Below, piece by piece: positions 1-12,900 of a DNA stretch of 64,000 nucleotides. How positions within the stretch are numbered: the first letter of the stretch is position 1; each line of letters starts with the position of its first letter. Source of the stretch: Pyrocephalus nanus (lineage: Eukaryota > Chordata > Aves > Passeriformes > Tyrannidae); contig CM076259.1 in assembly GCA_038380795.1 (NCBI GenBank), positions 58,671,938 through 58,735,937 of the forward strand. The letters run 5' to 3'. The translations under genes and the position numbers were made by a program. A model generated the notes under the pieces. The model did not search any database. It saw only the letters and a list, made by a program, of their open reading frames with translations, and was not told the DNA's origin.

Positions 1-1507
1 TAATAATTTGGGCAGAAATTTCTTATGCTGAATTTCTGCCCCAGGCAGAAGACTTCTTTTGAAAACTTGAACAAAAATAGCTTAGCCACTTTTCAAAAAG
101 GAAAAGAGAATGTTTTACTCAGGAGCAGCTATAGCTCATACATGACTGGGAATGCTACACAACTGAGCAGGCACATCATGAGGGAAATGCTTACTATACT
201 TTCCCTGGTGCTATTGGGGAACAGAGAGGAGGGGAGACCAAAGAAGACTAAAACCTCTGTCCTGCCTGATAAAATCTACATATGGTTTTACCCACAGGAA
301 AAAAGTTCTTAAACTAGGAAGCTCACCATTCCTGTGCTTTAGATGGAGGAGCAGAGTTCTGCTAAGAGAGTCATTGTGGTTTCAGAAAGATGATTTTTGA
401 TGATCCCATTTTTTAATTTTCTTTTAATCACAAGCTTCTGAAAAGTGGGGAAATGTATAATAATTTAACAGCTAAGCCAACATATTCTGTTTTTATGAGG
501 GATGACCTACAATAAGACTACATTGGTTGAGCCAGACTTCCCGCTCTTCTCTCTCCTTCATGGCCAGAGAGCACTACAGACAAAGACAATCTCTGATGTG
601 CTTTCACTTCTCCTTCTTACTTCTTTCCCCGGGCTGAGGAAGCAGAGGGATTAGGAGCCAAGCCCAAAGGGACTGTTAGAAAATGGTGCATTAAGCAGGA
701 GGAACCCAAAGGGAAAAGGGAGGCAGAGTGAAACCACTAGATGGATGTAGGGTGAAAGTAAAAAGTTATATCAACTAAAGTAATGAAGGATGAGGTTAAG
801 GCAGAGGCTGAAAGCACCATGACCACAATGGTTTGCAAGTCCTGAGCACCACTGAAACTCCCAGTATTCTTCAGCTGACAGAAACAGTTGTGAAATCCAC
901 AGAAAATATACTGACCTGGTTCACTCATGCTGTTTGACTGAGTGTTAGGGGCATCTCTGCAGTCCCATTGATGCATAATGCGGGCTCTGAGGCAGGAGGG
1001 TTGTTTTTATTTGATTTCTGTAATTTTTATTTCTTTTAACTCTAGAAAAATAAAAAATACTACAATAAACTAATATAGCAGTTTACTGATCTCAGAATTG
1101 CATAAAGTCAAATGTTCTGGAATTAAATACCAAAATAGTATTGTTATATGAATAGTACTGTTGCATGAACAGTATTGTTATATGAAATCTATATGAAATA
1201 TAACGTTATTGTTGCTGTTGATATGAAATTGTCAGACAGAATCAGTGAGATGTCCAGAAACTGTGATTTCATTTGCTTCGCAGATATTCATAGACTGATA
1301 AAGCCTAGTGTGCATTGACAGTGTGCATGTAGGAGCTAATGGACGTAGAAAATACGTAGCTTAGTATTAACACTAGCAAAGACAATGACCTTCAAGAAGA
1401 GAGAGTCAGAAAATCCACATATTGAGAGCCTGCTGCTCTCCTTCCTGATGAAGAGGATAGCACCTGGATAGTCACTCCTTCAATCTGAGGAACTCAGGGA
1501 TGTGTGT
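1..1507. other. intergenic DNA, nothing recognised
   Basis: AT-rich single-copy-looking sequence. Short open frames are present but show no known domain. A degenerate local repetition built on tatgaa/agtattgttatatga motifs lies at about 1137-1230. I see no promoter, RNA gene or mobile element. Confidence 0.6.
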
Positions 1508-1511
1508 TTTA

Positions 1512-2210
1512 GAATTACAGAATTTAGGCTGGAAAAACTTTTGAGGTCATCAAGTCCAACTGTTAACCCAACATTACCAAGTCCACCACTAAACTATGTC
1601 CCTGAGTACCACACCTACATGTCTTTTAAATACCTCCACCTCCCTGGACAGCCTGTTCCAATGCTTAACAACCCTTTCTGCAAGAAATTTTATCTAAACC
1701 TCCCCTGGCACAACTGCAGGCTATTTCCTCCCGTCCTATCACTTGTTACTTGGGAGGAGAGACCAACCCCCACTTGGCTACAGTCTCCTTTCAAGTAGTT
1801 GTAGAGAGCAATATCATCACCCTGAACATTCTTTTTCTCTAGGCTGAACAATGCCAGCTCCCTCGGTTGCTTCTCATAAAACTTGTGCTTCAGACCCTTC
1901 CTCAGCTTTGCTGCCCTTCTCTGGACATGTTCCAGCACCTCAATGTCTTTCTTACAGTGAGATGCCCAAAGCTGAACTCAGGATTCAAGGTGCAGTTTCA
2001 CCAGTGCCCAGTATAAGGGACAATCACTGCCCTGGTCCTATTGGCCACACTATTTCTGATACACATTAATCACCAGTGTAGGGTATCAGCTCATTGTGGC
2101 TTTCTTGATTTAGCTGTACTTGCATCAAATATACGTTCATTGGCAAAGATTTTTTATGTCCTTTCCTGTGTTCTTCATGGTTGTCACACTGCTCTAAAAC
2201 AAATCTTGTA
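1512..2210 (-). mobile_element. CR1 LINE, 5'-truncated old copy
   Basis: The plus strand reads as the reverse complement of the 3' part of an avian CR1 retrotransposon. It begins near 1512 with a diverged 3' tail (agaattacagaatttaggctgg), continues through the 3' UTR-type segment around 'aggtcatcaagtccaac', then enters the end of ORF2. The far boundary is fuzzy: similarity to the CR1 reverse-transcriptase C-terminal region fades between about 2110 and 2230. Divergence and broken frames indicate an old, dead insertion. CR1 copies normally lack target-site duplications, and none is evident. Confidence 0.85.
1690..1938 (-). pseudogene. CR1 ORF2 C-terminal remnant (reverse transcriptase end)
   Basis: This 82-codon minus-strand open stretch carries landmarks of the CR1 ORF2 C-terminus in order: [47 protein letters not shown] and QGRFR. 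In intact CR1 elements this tail follows the reverse transcriptase domain and is continued by a conserved 'KHWNRLP' region, which here is only in disrupted frames. It is a fragment of a multi-hundred-residue protein with no catalytic residues and is non-functional. Confidence 0.85.
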
Positions 2211-2247
2211 TTCTCTTCACCCACTTTGACACTGATGGAAAATATCT

Positions 2248-2289
2248 TAGTATGCTGAAGTAGTTCAAGAGCACAGCAAAGCATGTCAG
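2248..2289 (+). repeat. 42-bp exact direct repeat, copy 1
   Basis: The 42 bases here are identical to 4528-4569, in the same orientation and 2,280 bp apart. The flanks differ on both sides (upstream atctt versus tttca; downstream a versus g). This copy starts just beyond the fading edge of the CR1 remnant. Origin unknown: see findings. Confidence 0.9.
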
Positions 2290-4527
2290 ATAAACTTCAC
2301 TGGTTTGTATTTAGTATTTTCCTGTATAACTGGAGGGGTCTACAACTGTACACAAAATTGTTTATTAGAGTGGATTAGTAGTATCTGGGTAAAAATGGTA
2401 GTTCCATCCCAGTTTTATGTGCCCATATTCTAAAGCTTTTATGGACCCGGCCCACAACTCAAAGGCAGCCACAAAATGTTAGCAGAGCTGTTACATTAAG
2501 AGTTAAGCAAAATCTGATCAAAGATTACCTGAAATCTTTATACCTTTTCATGTTGAAATGGTAGGTTTCCTTTTTTTCTTAAGTTATAATCACCTTGGCT
2601 TTTCCTAATGTTTATGTCTTGATGTCTGCAGAGGATTGCACTGAATAATCTCTAACGAGTCATTGCTGACATGTGCTGGTGACCCAACAGCTTCAGTGAA
2701 ATGCCAGATTTCCTGAAGACAGAATTAGTGTTACACCCCCTATAATTCAGTCTTGTCCCTGTGAAGCGCAGGTTAATTCCATGTATCACAAAGGTTATTT
2801 AAATTTCAATAAATTGTGAGGCAATTTCACAAGCTCATGTTTGCTGTTAACTAACAAAGCTTAACCATGCTCTAGCTGTGGAACTTAAAACATTAATGCA
2901 GTAGAGCCTGAGGTAATTTGTGGGGCTTACACAATCCCAAAAGATGAAAATACTTATTGCCTCATTCCTGAACCTTTGAACTCTCTGTAAGCATTACTTT
3001 CACGAAAAATTGTCAACACGCCTGGCTGGCCAAAGAGTAGAGCTCTGAGTGACCCATGGTGAAAAATTTAGCCCAGAATGAAGGCTGAGGTGAGCACTCA
3101 GCTGTTCCATTTAGACATTAATATCCTAAATCCTTGCTTAAGGGAGCTGCCAGTGAATTCCCTGCTGGCATATGTTCTGGGTCTGTCTAACAGTAGAGTT
3201 CACAGTCAGCAGCCTGACCCCTGACCTTGTCAATGTAAATAAAATACACAAAATTGTGCCTTCTGCGCTGTTGTCTATGGAAAGAGGTCTTGTGGCCTGC
3301 ACGCCATGACTGCATTAGCATTGCATGAACACTGAATGAAAACCTTCACAGGCTATACATGTACGAAAATGCAGATTTAAAATAGCTCTAAATGACCTGG
3401 TCTGAGATTTTAAATCCCACAGAGTTGTATTAATATAATCTCTTGTGTTTAATATAAATTAGAATGAATGAGATTATTTTACTGGGAATGTTATGCTGAA
3501 AATTGATTAAATCTGTTTTTAAAGATGACCTAAAATTTTTTTAAGAAATTAAAAAAAAAAAAAGGCTCAGCCAGCTGTCATGAAGCCATGATGAGACTTT
3601 CTTTCTAAAAGAAAAGACCTTGAAAATGTTTGATATTCATTCTCATAAAGTCCATATCTGAAGTCCTTTCTCAGGACAAGACTATTTAACACAGGTCCTC
3701 CAAGGAAACTCCAACTTCATTAGAATTCTCTTAGTGTTTTTCAGTAGTGCAGCATTGCCTTTTACAAATGTTACACAGTTTGATTGTTGTTTCAGCTCTT
3801 TGTTTTATTTCTCCGTTATGTTCAGATGTAACAATTCAGTTAGAAAATTAGAATTAGAAACATTAACCACACTAACCAAGGATAGCTTACAAAAGAAGAG
3901 GCAGGAGATAAAAAAAACTCTTTCTTTTTAGGTCAACCAGAATTTCAGTGTGTGTGAGTACGAAACTTACTTTCACCTGCTCTCTTTGATGTACTGTAGC
4001 TAGCTAGGTAATTTTGTCAGACAGTCTGTCTGGAAAGTTTCAATTTTATGACAAGTGAAAGAAATGTGAAAATGGTAATTATAAGGAGATTAAATAATGC
4101 AGTACATGTTTAGCTTATGCATTAGGAGGTGGATTTTTCTTCCTTCTTTTACAAGTGAATCTATGGTAAAGTAAACACTTTTAAAGTACCCAATGGAGCC
4201 TCTTAAATAATAAAAGATCTCAAATTCCTCTGAGTGTATTTTCAGGATTGAAATATGGTATCTGTCTGAGTTGGACACAGTAACCCAACCCATACTGACT
4301 TTCACTTGCTGTCCTGAACAATGGTCCTTTGCTGTCCTAATATCTTAAATGGATTAATGTTCTAAGAATGCTTAAATGGGATTGTGGAGCTTTCATTTAC
4401 ACTTGGGACGCTATTCTTCTTCATTCACAATTTCTTTCTCAGTGTTCAGCACTGGTTTTATCTGAAGGTCAATTTAAGGACGTCTTAAAAGTCTTGCCTT
4501 CATTTCTACTTTTATTTCCTTATTTCA
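2290..4527. other. AT-rich DNA between two identical 42-bp repeats
   Basis: No gene or known transposon was recognised in this 2.2 kb interval. It includes a poly-A run near 3550-3562 and a less AT-rich block (about 3020-3340) with several transcription-factor-like motifs, including a perfect nuclear-receptor DR1 at 3215-3227. Confidence 0.5.
3215..3227 (-). promoter_or_regulatory. candidate DR1 nuclear-receptor site
   Basis: The minus strand reads AGGTCA-G-GGGTCA, two direct half-sites separated by one base. This is the DR1 arrangement bound by RXR heterodimers, HNF4 and COUP-TF family receptors. A forkhead-like TGTAAATA follows at about 3234-3241. The motif is seen; function is inferred only. 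Confidence 0.3.
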
Positions 4528-4569
4528 TAGTATGCTGAAGTAGTTCAAGAGCACAGCAAAGCATGTCAG
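4528..4569 (+). repeat. 42-bp exact direct repeat, copy 2
   Basis: Identical over 42 bases to 2248-2289. It sits in otherwise unremarkable AT-rich sequence, with no poly-A or inverted termini adjoining it. Confidence 0.9.
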
Positions 4570-6030
4570 GTGCAGTTTTGTCTTCAAAAGCTCAGAATGT
4601 AAAGGCTTAACCCAGTTTGCATGCAACTAGTCAGTTGTACTGTGATTTCAAAGAATGAGTACAGTTCAAGTGGGTAGGCATTAGCAGAATTGGTCCAAGC
4701 AGAACAATATACAAGTTCAAGGGAGAGCAGATTTTTTAAAAAAAAATTTGAGAGTGCTTTGGCCATGATTTATGTTGCACAAAGGGTGGCTGACAGCTCT
4801 ACAACCATTATGTTGTGAGGGATGGAAGTGGGTACTACAGCAGGTAATGAGGAGAAGGCACTAATGCTTTCTTACACAATTTGTCATGCTAGATCAACAC
4901 ACCTGAAATCCCTTCCCAGGTAGACATACAAAGGGCAGTAGGGATAGGGATGAGCTCCTCTCTTCACTCTCTAACCTGGTGCAAGATGAATCAGCTCACT
5001 ATCACATGAGGCAACAGACCCAAGTTAAAGTGTGGAGGCTCAGTAACTCAGTATGCAGGAACTTGACAGTGAGGTTTATTGATATTGTTCTTAGTTATTA
5101 ATCCCACAAGTATAAAAGGGGTTTGAAGAAAAGAAGGTGGGAGTCCAGTGAACAGGGAACAAATAAGCTGGGTGTCACTTCACAAGCAGTTACGAAGTGC
5201 AGCTCACAGCACTTATCTAACTTCCGATTTAATTGTGCAGCTAATTACTTAATTACAACAGAATCTATTTTATGTCCTATTTGAACAGCAGTGCTGTCTG
5301 GTATGAGCAGAAAGACAATAAAATCAACAGTACAATTTGAATATATTTACAGGAAAGAACTTCATCTCTGAAAGAGGTGTGCCCTTTCAGACACAGCAGT
5401 ACCAGTGGTTTCCTTCTTCAGATCTGCATTTGCAAAACTGAAACCTTTTATTTCCCTATAAAATACAGCAGTCACAAAGACGTTTGGCAGCCTGTGCTAA
5501 TACTAATAATATTCAGTAACAACTATCAGTTCTTATTACCTCCTTCCATTCCCACCTTTTCTTTGCTGAGTTCTTTGGCTGCCCTGCCTTTTGTAGTGTA
5601 AGGTCTTTGGAGCAGGAAATAAGCCTTTCTGTTGTGGTTTATATGTGTTTATAGTTGTTAAACATGGAAGGGCTCTGAAGCACCACAGAAACACTAAGAT
5701 GATACAAATAAGCCCAAGATAGATTCTATGTTTATTATAATTAAATGTATTCTTCCCCAAATTACAGACAGATCCTTTGAAAAATGAGAGTAGGCCACGT
5801 CTTTTATTTATCTAGCACTAGAATATATCTATGTTGCTGAAAGATACTTGCTGATGTCTTAGAAAAGGCATTCCATATTTGTGACATGATTTAACTGTGC
5901 CTAGCTTTACTTTTTTCACGAGGTCATCATTTAGACCACTTAAAAGACTGCTTTACATAGACCTCCTCTCTGACCCAGTCCCTGAACTGATGTAGAAGAC
6001 AGAATATGACCAAAAAGCAATACAGTATAA
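4570..6030. other. intergenic DNA, nothing recognised
   Basis: AT-rich sequence with no identifiable gene, RNA or mobile element. The short open frames have no recognisable domains. Confidence 0.55.
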
Positions 6031-6061
6031 TTGTTTGTTTGTTTGTTTGTTTGTTTGTTTT
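6031..6061 (+). repeat. (TTTG)n microsatellite
   Basis: About eight uninterrupted TTGT units ending in a short T run. Confidence 0.95.
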
Positions 6062-6811
6062 AGATGGGAGGAGGATTGAGAATACTTTGCATGAATTGTA
6101 GCCCAGACAGTTGATACCTGGGGCAGTAGGGACAAATATAAGCTTAAAAGATGAATAGATTGTGTATAGATTATTCAATCATAATAGTAACATTGTAGGG
6201 ACACAATGCAAGTGAAGAAAAAAGAAAAACTTGAAAATAAAGTCTCTGCTGACACACAGATCCACTGGTGTGGATTCTGGTGATCCACAAGAAGCAAACA
6301 AATTTTAAAAAGCATTGCAGTGAATAACACAAAAAAATTAAGTGGAATAAATACAAAAAGTGTTTAGACAATCAAACATAGTAATCCTTTTTTTTTTTTT
6401 TTAATGAGTCATTATCTCAGCATTCTTACTTCTCTTACTTCCTTGTCAGTATCAGGAAATCTATATGTTAATTTTAATTTCTTGGTAAGTGTGTTAGCTC
6501 AGGCAAAAGGTTGCCACTAAAAATATAACATCTGTATTTCACAAACCCTATTGCTTGGTACTGTGAAAATTCCTCATTATTAACAAGTCAATGGGAAAGA
6601 TACATAGTTTAGATTTCTTCTGTTTCTTGGTAGAAGAAATGTGTAGTGCAAAATATGTTTCATGATAGCAGTATTTCAGATTGCTTTTATAGCTCCAGGG
6701 GTTTGTAAACAGTTATTTAGGAGTCTTTTATTCCCAAAAAGGTTGATCAGCATAAAAAGCCTTTCTGACAAACAGGCAAAATAAAGGATTGTACTATACA
6801 AAAAGTTGGTC
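6062..6811. other. intergenic DNA with a T run
   Basis: Nothing gene-like was seen. A 15-base T run lies at 6388-6402. Confidence 0.55.
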
Positions 6812-6905
6812 AATCCCACTTTTTGTGGTGGATTGACCCTGGCCAAGAGCCAATACCTACACAGATATACTTGCTTATTCCCTGTTTCATGCAAGATGGG
6901 GATAA
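6812..6905 (+). mobile_element. probable degraded endogenous-retrovirus LTR fragment
   Basis: The segment around 'gtggtggattgaccctggcc' resembles the start of an avian ERV LTR (TGTGATGGGTTGACCCTGGC type), followed by a weak match to a 'tttcatgcaagatgggga' stretch. A related 'cctgggttgactgg' occurs at about 7030. No internal retroviral genes, partner LTR or target-site duplication were seen. Boundaries are approximate. Confidence 0.4.
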
Positions 6906-7935
6906 CTGAGTGGCTGTGTGGGTGTTTGGGTATTGGCTGGGATTCGTTCCCTTCAGTCCTTCCACAGCCAGTACAAAAGTTTTCCTCATCTCAAGAAGTT
7001 ATTGATTCTTCATGTGTTGACACTGTATATCCTGGGTTGACTGGAGTTTCTTTAAACTTTGCAAATAGAAATGTCATCAAAGTTTGAGCAGCCAAAAGGA
7101 GGTCCACCTTATACTCAGAGAAAAAAAATAAACAGCCTGAAAGGGAAATTCATCTTAACCTAAGGTAGGAATCTGTGTTCAGTTGAATTGTTATTTGGAA
7201 ACATCTATTTCTTTCCACTGGGAACTTTGCATTATTAGCTCAGGTTGAACGGATTACTTTAGGCACCCACAGCCAAGTAAGGCAAAGCCAACTATCTACT
7301 TACATCTTTGTCTCATTTGCATTGCTCCTTTTTGTATGCCTTTTGAAACCTCTTCAGTTGTGACATTAGACATGCCCTATATTCTAGTTCAGTTGTGTCC
7401 CCCTTTATCTCAGAAGTAAAGATTATCCCCTACTTTTGCTTTTATATTCTCAGTATTTTTTTTCTGTGTTCTGACACTATTTTTAATAATATGTACCCCT
7501 TTCTTTGGTAACAGTTATTAATTATATTAGTTGTAGCCTGCTGTACTGATTCAGCTGTAGGCTGAGCAGACCCAGCAGAAGAAGAAAAAGCTGAAACTTC
7601 ATCTGTGACCTGATGCTTCATATACTTACTTCCCCATTAAAATCGTTAATCACCATATGTAGCCCAAAGTATTTGCAGTCCTCTCTCTTTGCTGATCAAA
7701 AGGATATTTTTTGTTGAGGAGCAGAAGGAGAATCATTCCTTACTTTCTTGTAAGGACAAGATAGAGATACTGTCCCACTTCTAATAAAGGAAATCTAATA
7801 AAAATGTGTCTCATTGTTTGTACCTCTTAGAGCATTTATTTTCATTGAGGTTTTTGGTACAAGTGAAGTTTTGAGGAAATGAAACTGTGATCAGGAGGAG
7901 TTCAGCAACGCCACTGCATATGCCTCCTGTGTTTT
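6906..7935. other. intergenic DNA, nothing recognised
   Basis: AT-rich; it may contain the eroded remainder of the LTR fragment up to about 7090. No gene was seen. Confidence 0.5.
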
Positions 7936-8060
7936 ATCCCCATCCTTCTCTCCTTCCTTCCTTCTCTCTCTATCCCTTCTCTCCTTATTCTCACCCTCTC
8001 CCCTTTCCTTCTTTGTTCTTTTTCTCTTCCCTTCTTCCTTTTACCCCTTCTCTTCTGAGC
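7936..8060 (+). repeat. polypyrimidine tract (TC-rich)
   Basis: About 125 bases are almost purely C/T on the plus strand, built of TTCC, CTCT and TTCTC units with a few interruptions. Opposing open frames across it, rich in S/F/P or R/K/E/G, are composition artefacts. Confidence 0.85.
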
Positions 8061-9906
8061 CTTTTGACTTGCCAGCTGTTTTTTAACAGATGTTTGACAC
8101 ATAACCACCCAACTTCGTATTCTGATATTTTACACTACCTCTGTTTCTTCTGCCGGACTGTGTTATCATTGCTACTCATGCATTGCACATTAGAAATCCC
8201 ACATCCAAGTCTAGTCAATGAGGTTGGATTCAAAATTTTGATTGAGGGCAGGTCTCAATCTCACCTTACTGAAGTCAGCAGCAGATCTTACTCTGCCTAA
8301 GTCAATCCAATCCTAACTCACTTTTGAGACTTGCATTAGAGAATTGCAGTAGGTTCTGAAACTTTTAACCTGAAAGGCAGGAAGTTATGGGAAAACAAGC
8401 TCTTGTTTTGCAGTCCTAGTGGATAACACCCACTTGGATGAAGTAGCCATCTGTTGTTTTCTTGGATCGTGTTAGAATATGTGAAATAAGCTGGAAGAGA
8501 GAGAGGCAAAACGACAGACAGATGCAAGAGGGAAATAATGTTTGGAAAATTACTGTTGATGTTCGACAAAGCAAGAGAAGAACATGAACAAAGCAAGAGA
8601 AGAACATGAACTATTCTATTTTAGTCTGGAAAAAAAAGACCTGCTGGGGCAATAAGTGTAATTGCACTGATCACCAAAATGTGCCTGGAGCATAAATAAA
8701 GCTCCCTGGCTGCCATAGATCCAGCATTACTTTTTATTTCTTCTTCATATAGTTTCCTCTGCATAATTGGGCTAAGTGCTGTCAGTGGAAAGTGGGACTA
8801 GAATCATCCTTTAGACTGTGGCAAGAAGGACAAAGTAGAAGCGCAGTTAGAATAAATATCTTGTGGACTTAATGATGGAACTAAGTGTGGCATTCCCATT
8901 AACCTCTTCCCTCCAGCAAAGCTGAGTTGTAATGAAGAATCCAGCCTGTATCTTCTAACTTGTCTTCAGTTACAAGACAGGAAAAGAGAAAAAGTTGAAG
9001 TATAGGGTTACAATCAAAAGTTTAATCTGTTTGGTGATACCAGATATATTTTCAGTTTAAATAAATATAAATTTAAAATAAAGTGGTTTAGGATGCAAAA
9101 CCAAAAACCACAAATTCATTTGGTGAAAATTATATGGTGTTGTTTATCCTCATTTAAAAAGAAGCATTTATTTTTTTTGTTTTGTTTTCTTCAGCTATAC
9201 CTGTAATATACAAAGAGCATACTTATGTTTTGTGCATTATTGCACAAGACCCAAAATTGCTATATTGTACAGAATGTACATGTCCTGAAAATATTTTCAG
9301 AAATGTTTAAATAGCAAATGTTTCATCAACTGTTATATCACATTGTATATGGGAAGAGAAAAACTGACACTGAATTAGTTCATCTGTTAGCTTCTGAATT
9401 AAGGCAAACACTTAATATAACACTAATATTTATTGTTGCCATAAGATGGTAGGCATGTCTGTAAGTGGTATTTAAATCTGATTCTCTTAAGCTGAAACAG
9501 TTTTACTGACTCAATGACATAAGCATTTCCTGAAAGAGAAGGACATATTTCCTGTATTTTGTTAATATTTGACAGCACTGATCTTAAACGAGTAGCAACA
9601 TGACACTGATTTTCAAGACAGACTTTAAAGTACAGTTGAAATTCTGTATTATTGTATCCCATGTAAACCCATTTACTGAGCAGCAATTACATAATAAATT
9701 ACATTTAAAACAAAAAATAGACCCTGTTGTCCTTATTTCAGTCACAGAATTAAGCAGAGTTGAAAAGGAGAGAGGATCCTACAGATGAGCTCTCAACTCA
9801 CAATACTTTGTGTCTGTACAACGAGGTTTCCTCAGTTTCAGAGCACACAATCCACAGAAGTCAACTCCATGCTTTGGGTTCCTTTTGCCCTCAGTGCTTA
9901 GTTTGA
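8061..9906. other. intergenic DNA, nothing recognised
   Basis: AT-rich; the only notable item is a 22-bp tandem duplication at 8566-8609. No gene or transposon was recognised. Confidence 0.55.
8566..8609 (+). repeat. 22-bp perfect tandem duplication
   Basis: Two identical head-to-tail copies of a 22-base unit (8566-8587 and 8588-8609) beginning acaaagcaagag. The absence of mismatches suggests recent replication slippage. Confidence 0.95.
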
Positions 9907-9937
9907 AAACAAACAAACAAACAAACAAACAAACAAA
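9907..9937 (+). repeat. (CAAA)n microsatellite
   Basis: Seven or more uninterrupted AAAC units, the reverse-complement motif of the TTTG repeat at 6031-6061. Confidence 0.95.
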
Positions 9938-12900
9938 AAGGCAAAACCCCAAGAAAACTTCTGACATAATCTTCACAGAAGGGACAAAGCTCACTTTGAG
10001 ATATTGCAAGCTTTTTAAAGTTAATACCAGTATTTGCAATTGCATTCTACAATATGCAATTCTGCACTTTCTACAGAGAGACAATACGAAATTTGAGAGC
10101 AAAGAACAATTACTTTGTAGTATCACGAGCAGGAACATCTTTTATCTGAACTTGCAGTGCACCAAGTCAAATTTGTGCATAAACCTTCACAGGATAATCC
10201 TAATCTGAGGTCAGGTGTTTGGTAGCGCACCCACTAAAATAATTGGATTAATAAAAGTGTAAAGAAATACATAAGCAGTATTTTCAGCAACAGGACCTGC
10301 CTTTTTGTCAAGTTTTCCTCCTCACCAAGGACATGAGGAGATCGTTTTACATTAACTGTAACTAAAGCACAAACAAGAGAAAAGAACTCCTTGAACCTTC
10401 TACATCTAAAAAGAAAAAAAAAAAAGGCATATAGGAGGAGGCTAGACTGGTCAAAAAAAAAAAAAAAAAAAAGGGCATTGCAGTAAATAATAACACAGTG
10501 GGCTCAGTCTTCTTAGGTTGCCTAACAAAAAGTTTGAACAGTGATTTACTTAGAGAGGAGTCTTTCTTTCCACAGAGGAAGGTGCAAAACATTATAATGG
10601 TCAGAAATTAAGGCTAACTTTGATCGTGGAACAATTCATTCCGATTGTTTTATAACCTTTTGATCCTTTTTTTGTGACTTTCTAGTGGACATTCACAATG
10701 TTTAGGCCAGTGTCAAGGCTGGCTGCAATATTATAGTGACAGTTGCACCGATGTCAGAGATAATAGTTTCCTATTATACAGTAAAGATTGTGTCCACCCT
10801 TTCTAAGAGGATCAGGATGAGAGCATATGTTCAGTCTCTAGCTTCCATGACCTCAGATGCTTTCCTTCTTTTTTCAAAGTATTGTTTTGCATGTGTCTGC
10901 CCTAAAACTTTCATAGTCTCAAATGATTGAGATGGACTGGTCACCTGTATTCTGCATTACTTGCCATTATTACTTGCCATTTCTGCAACCCTTATATCAT
11001 CTGGAATCGATTATAATACAGTATGCTTGCTTGCTTTGGAATTACTGATAATACTGCAGAATAACAGCAAATCCCTTTAGGACCTAATAAAACAACCCTT
11101 TAATGATAATAAGGTACCTTTCAATCAGTGAGTTTTTAAATGACTGATTATTATCTTAATTTTTGATTGTTCTAAATTCTCAGTTACCTTGCTAAGAGGT
11201 ACCAGATCAGGTGCCTTATAGAACATGCACATGTATGTACACTTGCTCTAAGACCTTTAAATTTAAAGACTGCATCCCACACTACTAGTTATTGTTTTGT
11301 TTCCCATTCTAGTCTCCCTGGAAGTGTGTGAGAGTGTTGGAGACTTGGATTCATACTGAGTTGGTTCTTTATAGGATCCCATTTCTGTTCCCTCGTGGTG
11401 AAAGGCTCTCTCTATGGTGCAAGGTAAAAAAACAGTTTCCCATGGACTTTACTGCTGTAAAAGAGTTTAAACAGAAAATGCAATCCAGACTTTGGGGACT
11501 GGAGGCAAAATAGAATAAGAAATGAGAATAGAATTGTATTCCTAATCTTTATAACTTTGATAATATTCAAATAAAAATATAATGAATGTGTATCTAGTCT
11601 CTTTGAATCAGAGAGTCACTATTATATGGTCAGAAAAATCCCCAAGTTTTACTCCAGTACTATCAAGTTAGTTTCAGAATAAATACTATGTGTTTTCACA
11701 ACAGCAAGTGCACCAAATAACCAACCTAGACCTTCTCAAGTTGAAGGCTTCCCTTACTGCCAGAAGAGGATAACATCTGTATTTTCTGGTTTGTACTTGT
11801 ACAAAATACTCCCTTCATTCTTTCTAATGAGTCTGGTACTTTTGGTAAGACTCTATAGGTAGGGCATTTGCAATTCTCTTGGCACCTCTTCTTTAAATGC
11901 CACTTTATATTGTTACATAGGAATTGAGTCCTTTTTCTTGTACTTATGAACAACTAAACTACTTGATCCTAGGCATTATTATTTTTCTGTTCAAATTATC
12001 TCTCTCCTTCCTGTTTCCTTTTCTTAATCTCTTCCCCACATTGCATTTACAGCCAAGATGAAGTTGTTGATCAGTTTCCCAAGTAACCAGAGCCCATATT
12101 GCTACATCAGTCATAGAAAGATGAAGTTCCATGAAAGCTTTTTGCCTACTACTTTCTGAAGTAGACTGTAACATAGTCAATTCTGCTAATAATCTAATTT
12201 AAACCTTCAAATTCAGTTCCATATTACTGCATGTGTTTGCTTTAAACCCTTGTTGCTAAGATTTGCAAACTCATTGTTTAGATTATGAAAATAGAAGCTT
12301 CTCTTTCTGTAAGTCCTATGAGATAAAAACTTGGAAATAACATTTTACATGTATATTTTTATATAAGTATACATATTTTAGTAGAGATTAGTCAGTCCTA
12401 TTCTGGACTGCTTCTAGTGTTTGGAAATCTGGGCTTGTTTTGCAGGAAAGTAAAAAGTGGAATCACTTCGTGTGTAGACACCACACCAATGACAGGGACA
12501 GTTTTTAAAAGTGTGGTGATAGACGAGTAGCGACGCAAGATAATGCCAAACTGTACCACCTACATCATACTGCTTGACACATGAGAGATATTTTTGTAAC
12601 CTCCCAGTGAATAATAGCTTGCAGTCTCTTCCCTTCTTTTCTCCCTCGAGACCCACAGTTTCTTGTGGAGGATATGTCAGATCTAGCAAAAAATGTGAAC
12701 AAAGAGACAAAACTTCAGTCATGCGGCACAAATGTACCCAAATTGCTCTTATACTTATGACTGAGAAAAGCACTTTTTCTCTTAAAAATATTCTCTCTTC
12801 ATTCTACTTCTTTGCCAACATGCTGATATAAAACATAAGTTAGGGATTCAGCAAGTCAAGAGGGAAATTGTGTGGGTACTTTAGCAATGGTGTTATTCTA

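Noticed and set aside
1502..1798. 98-codon plus-strand open frame
   Set aside because: It lies antisense to the CR1 remnant, whose minus-strand reading matches CR1 ORF2.
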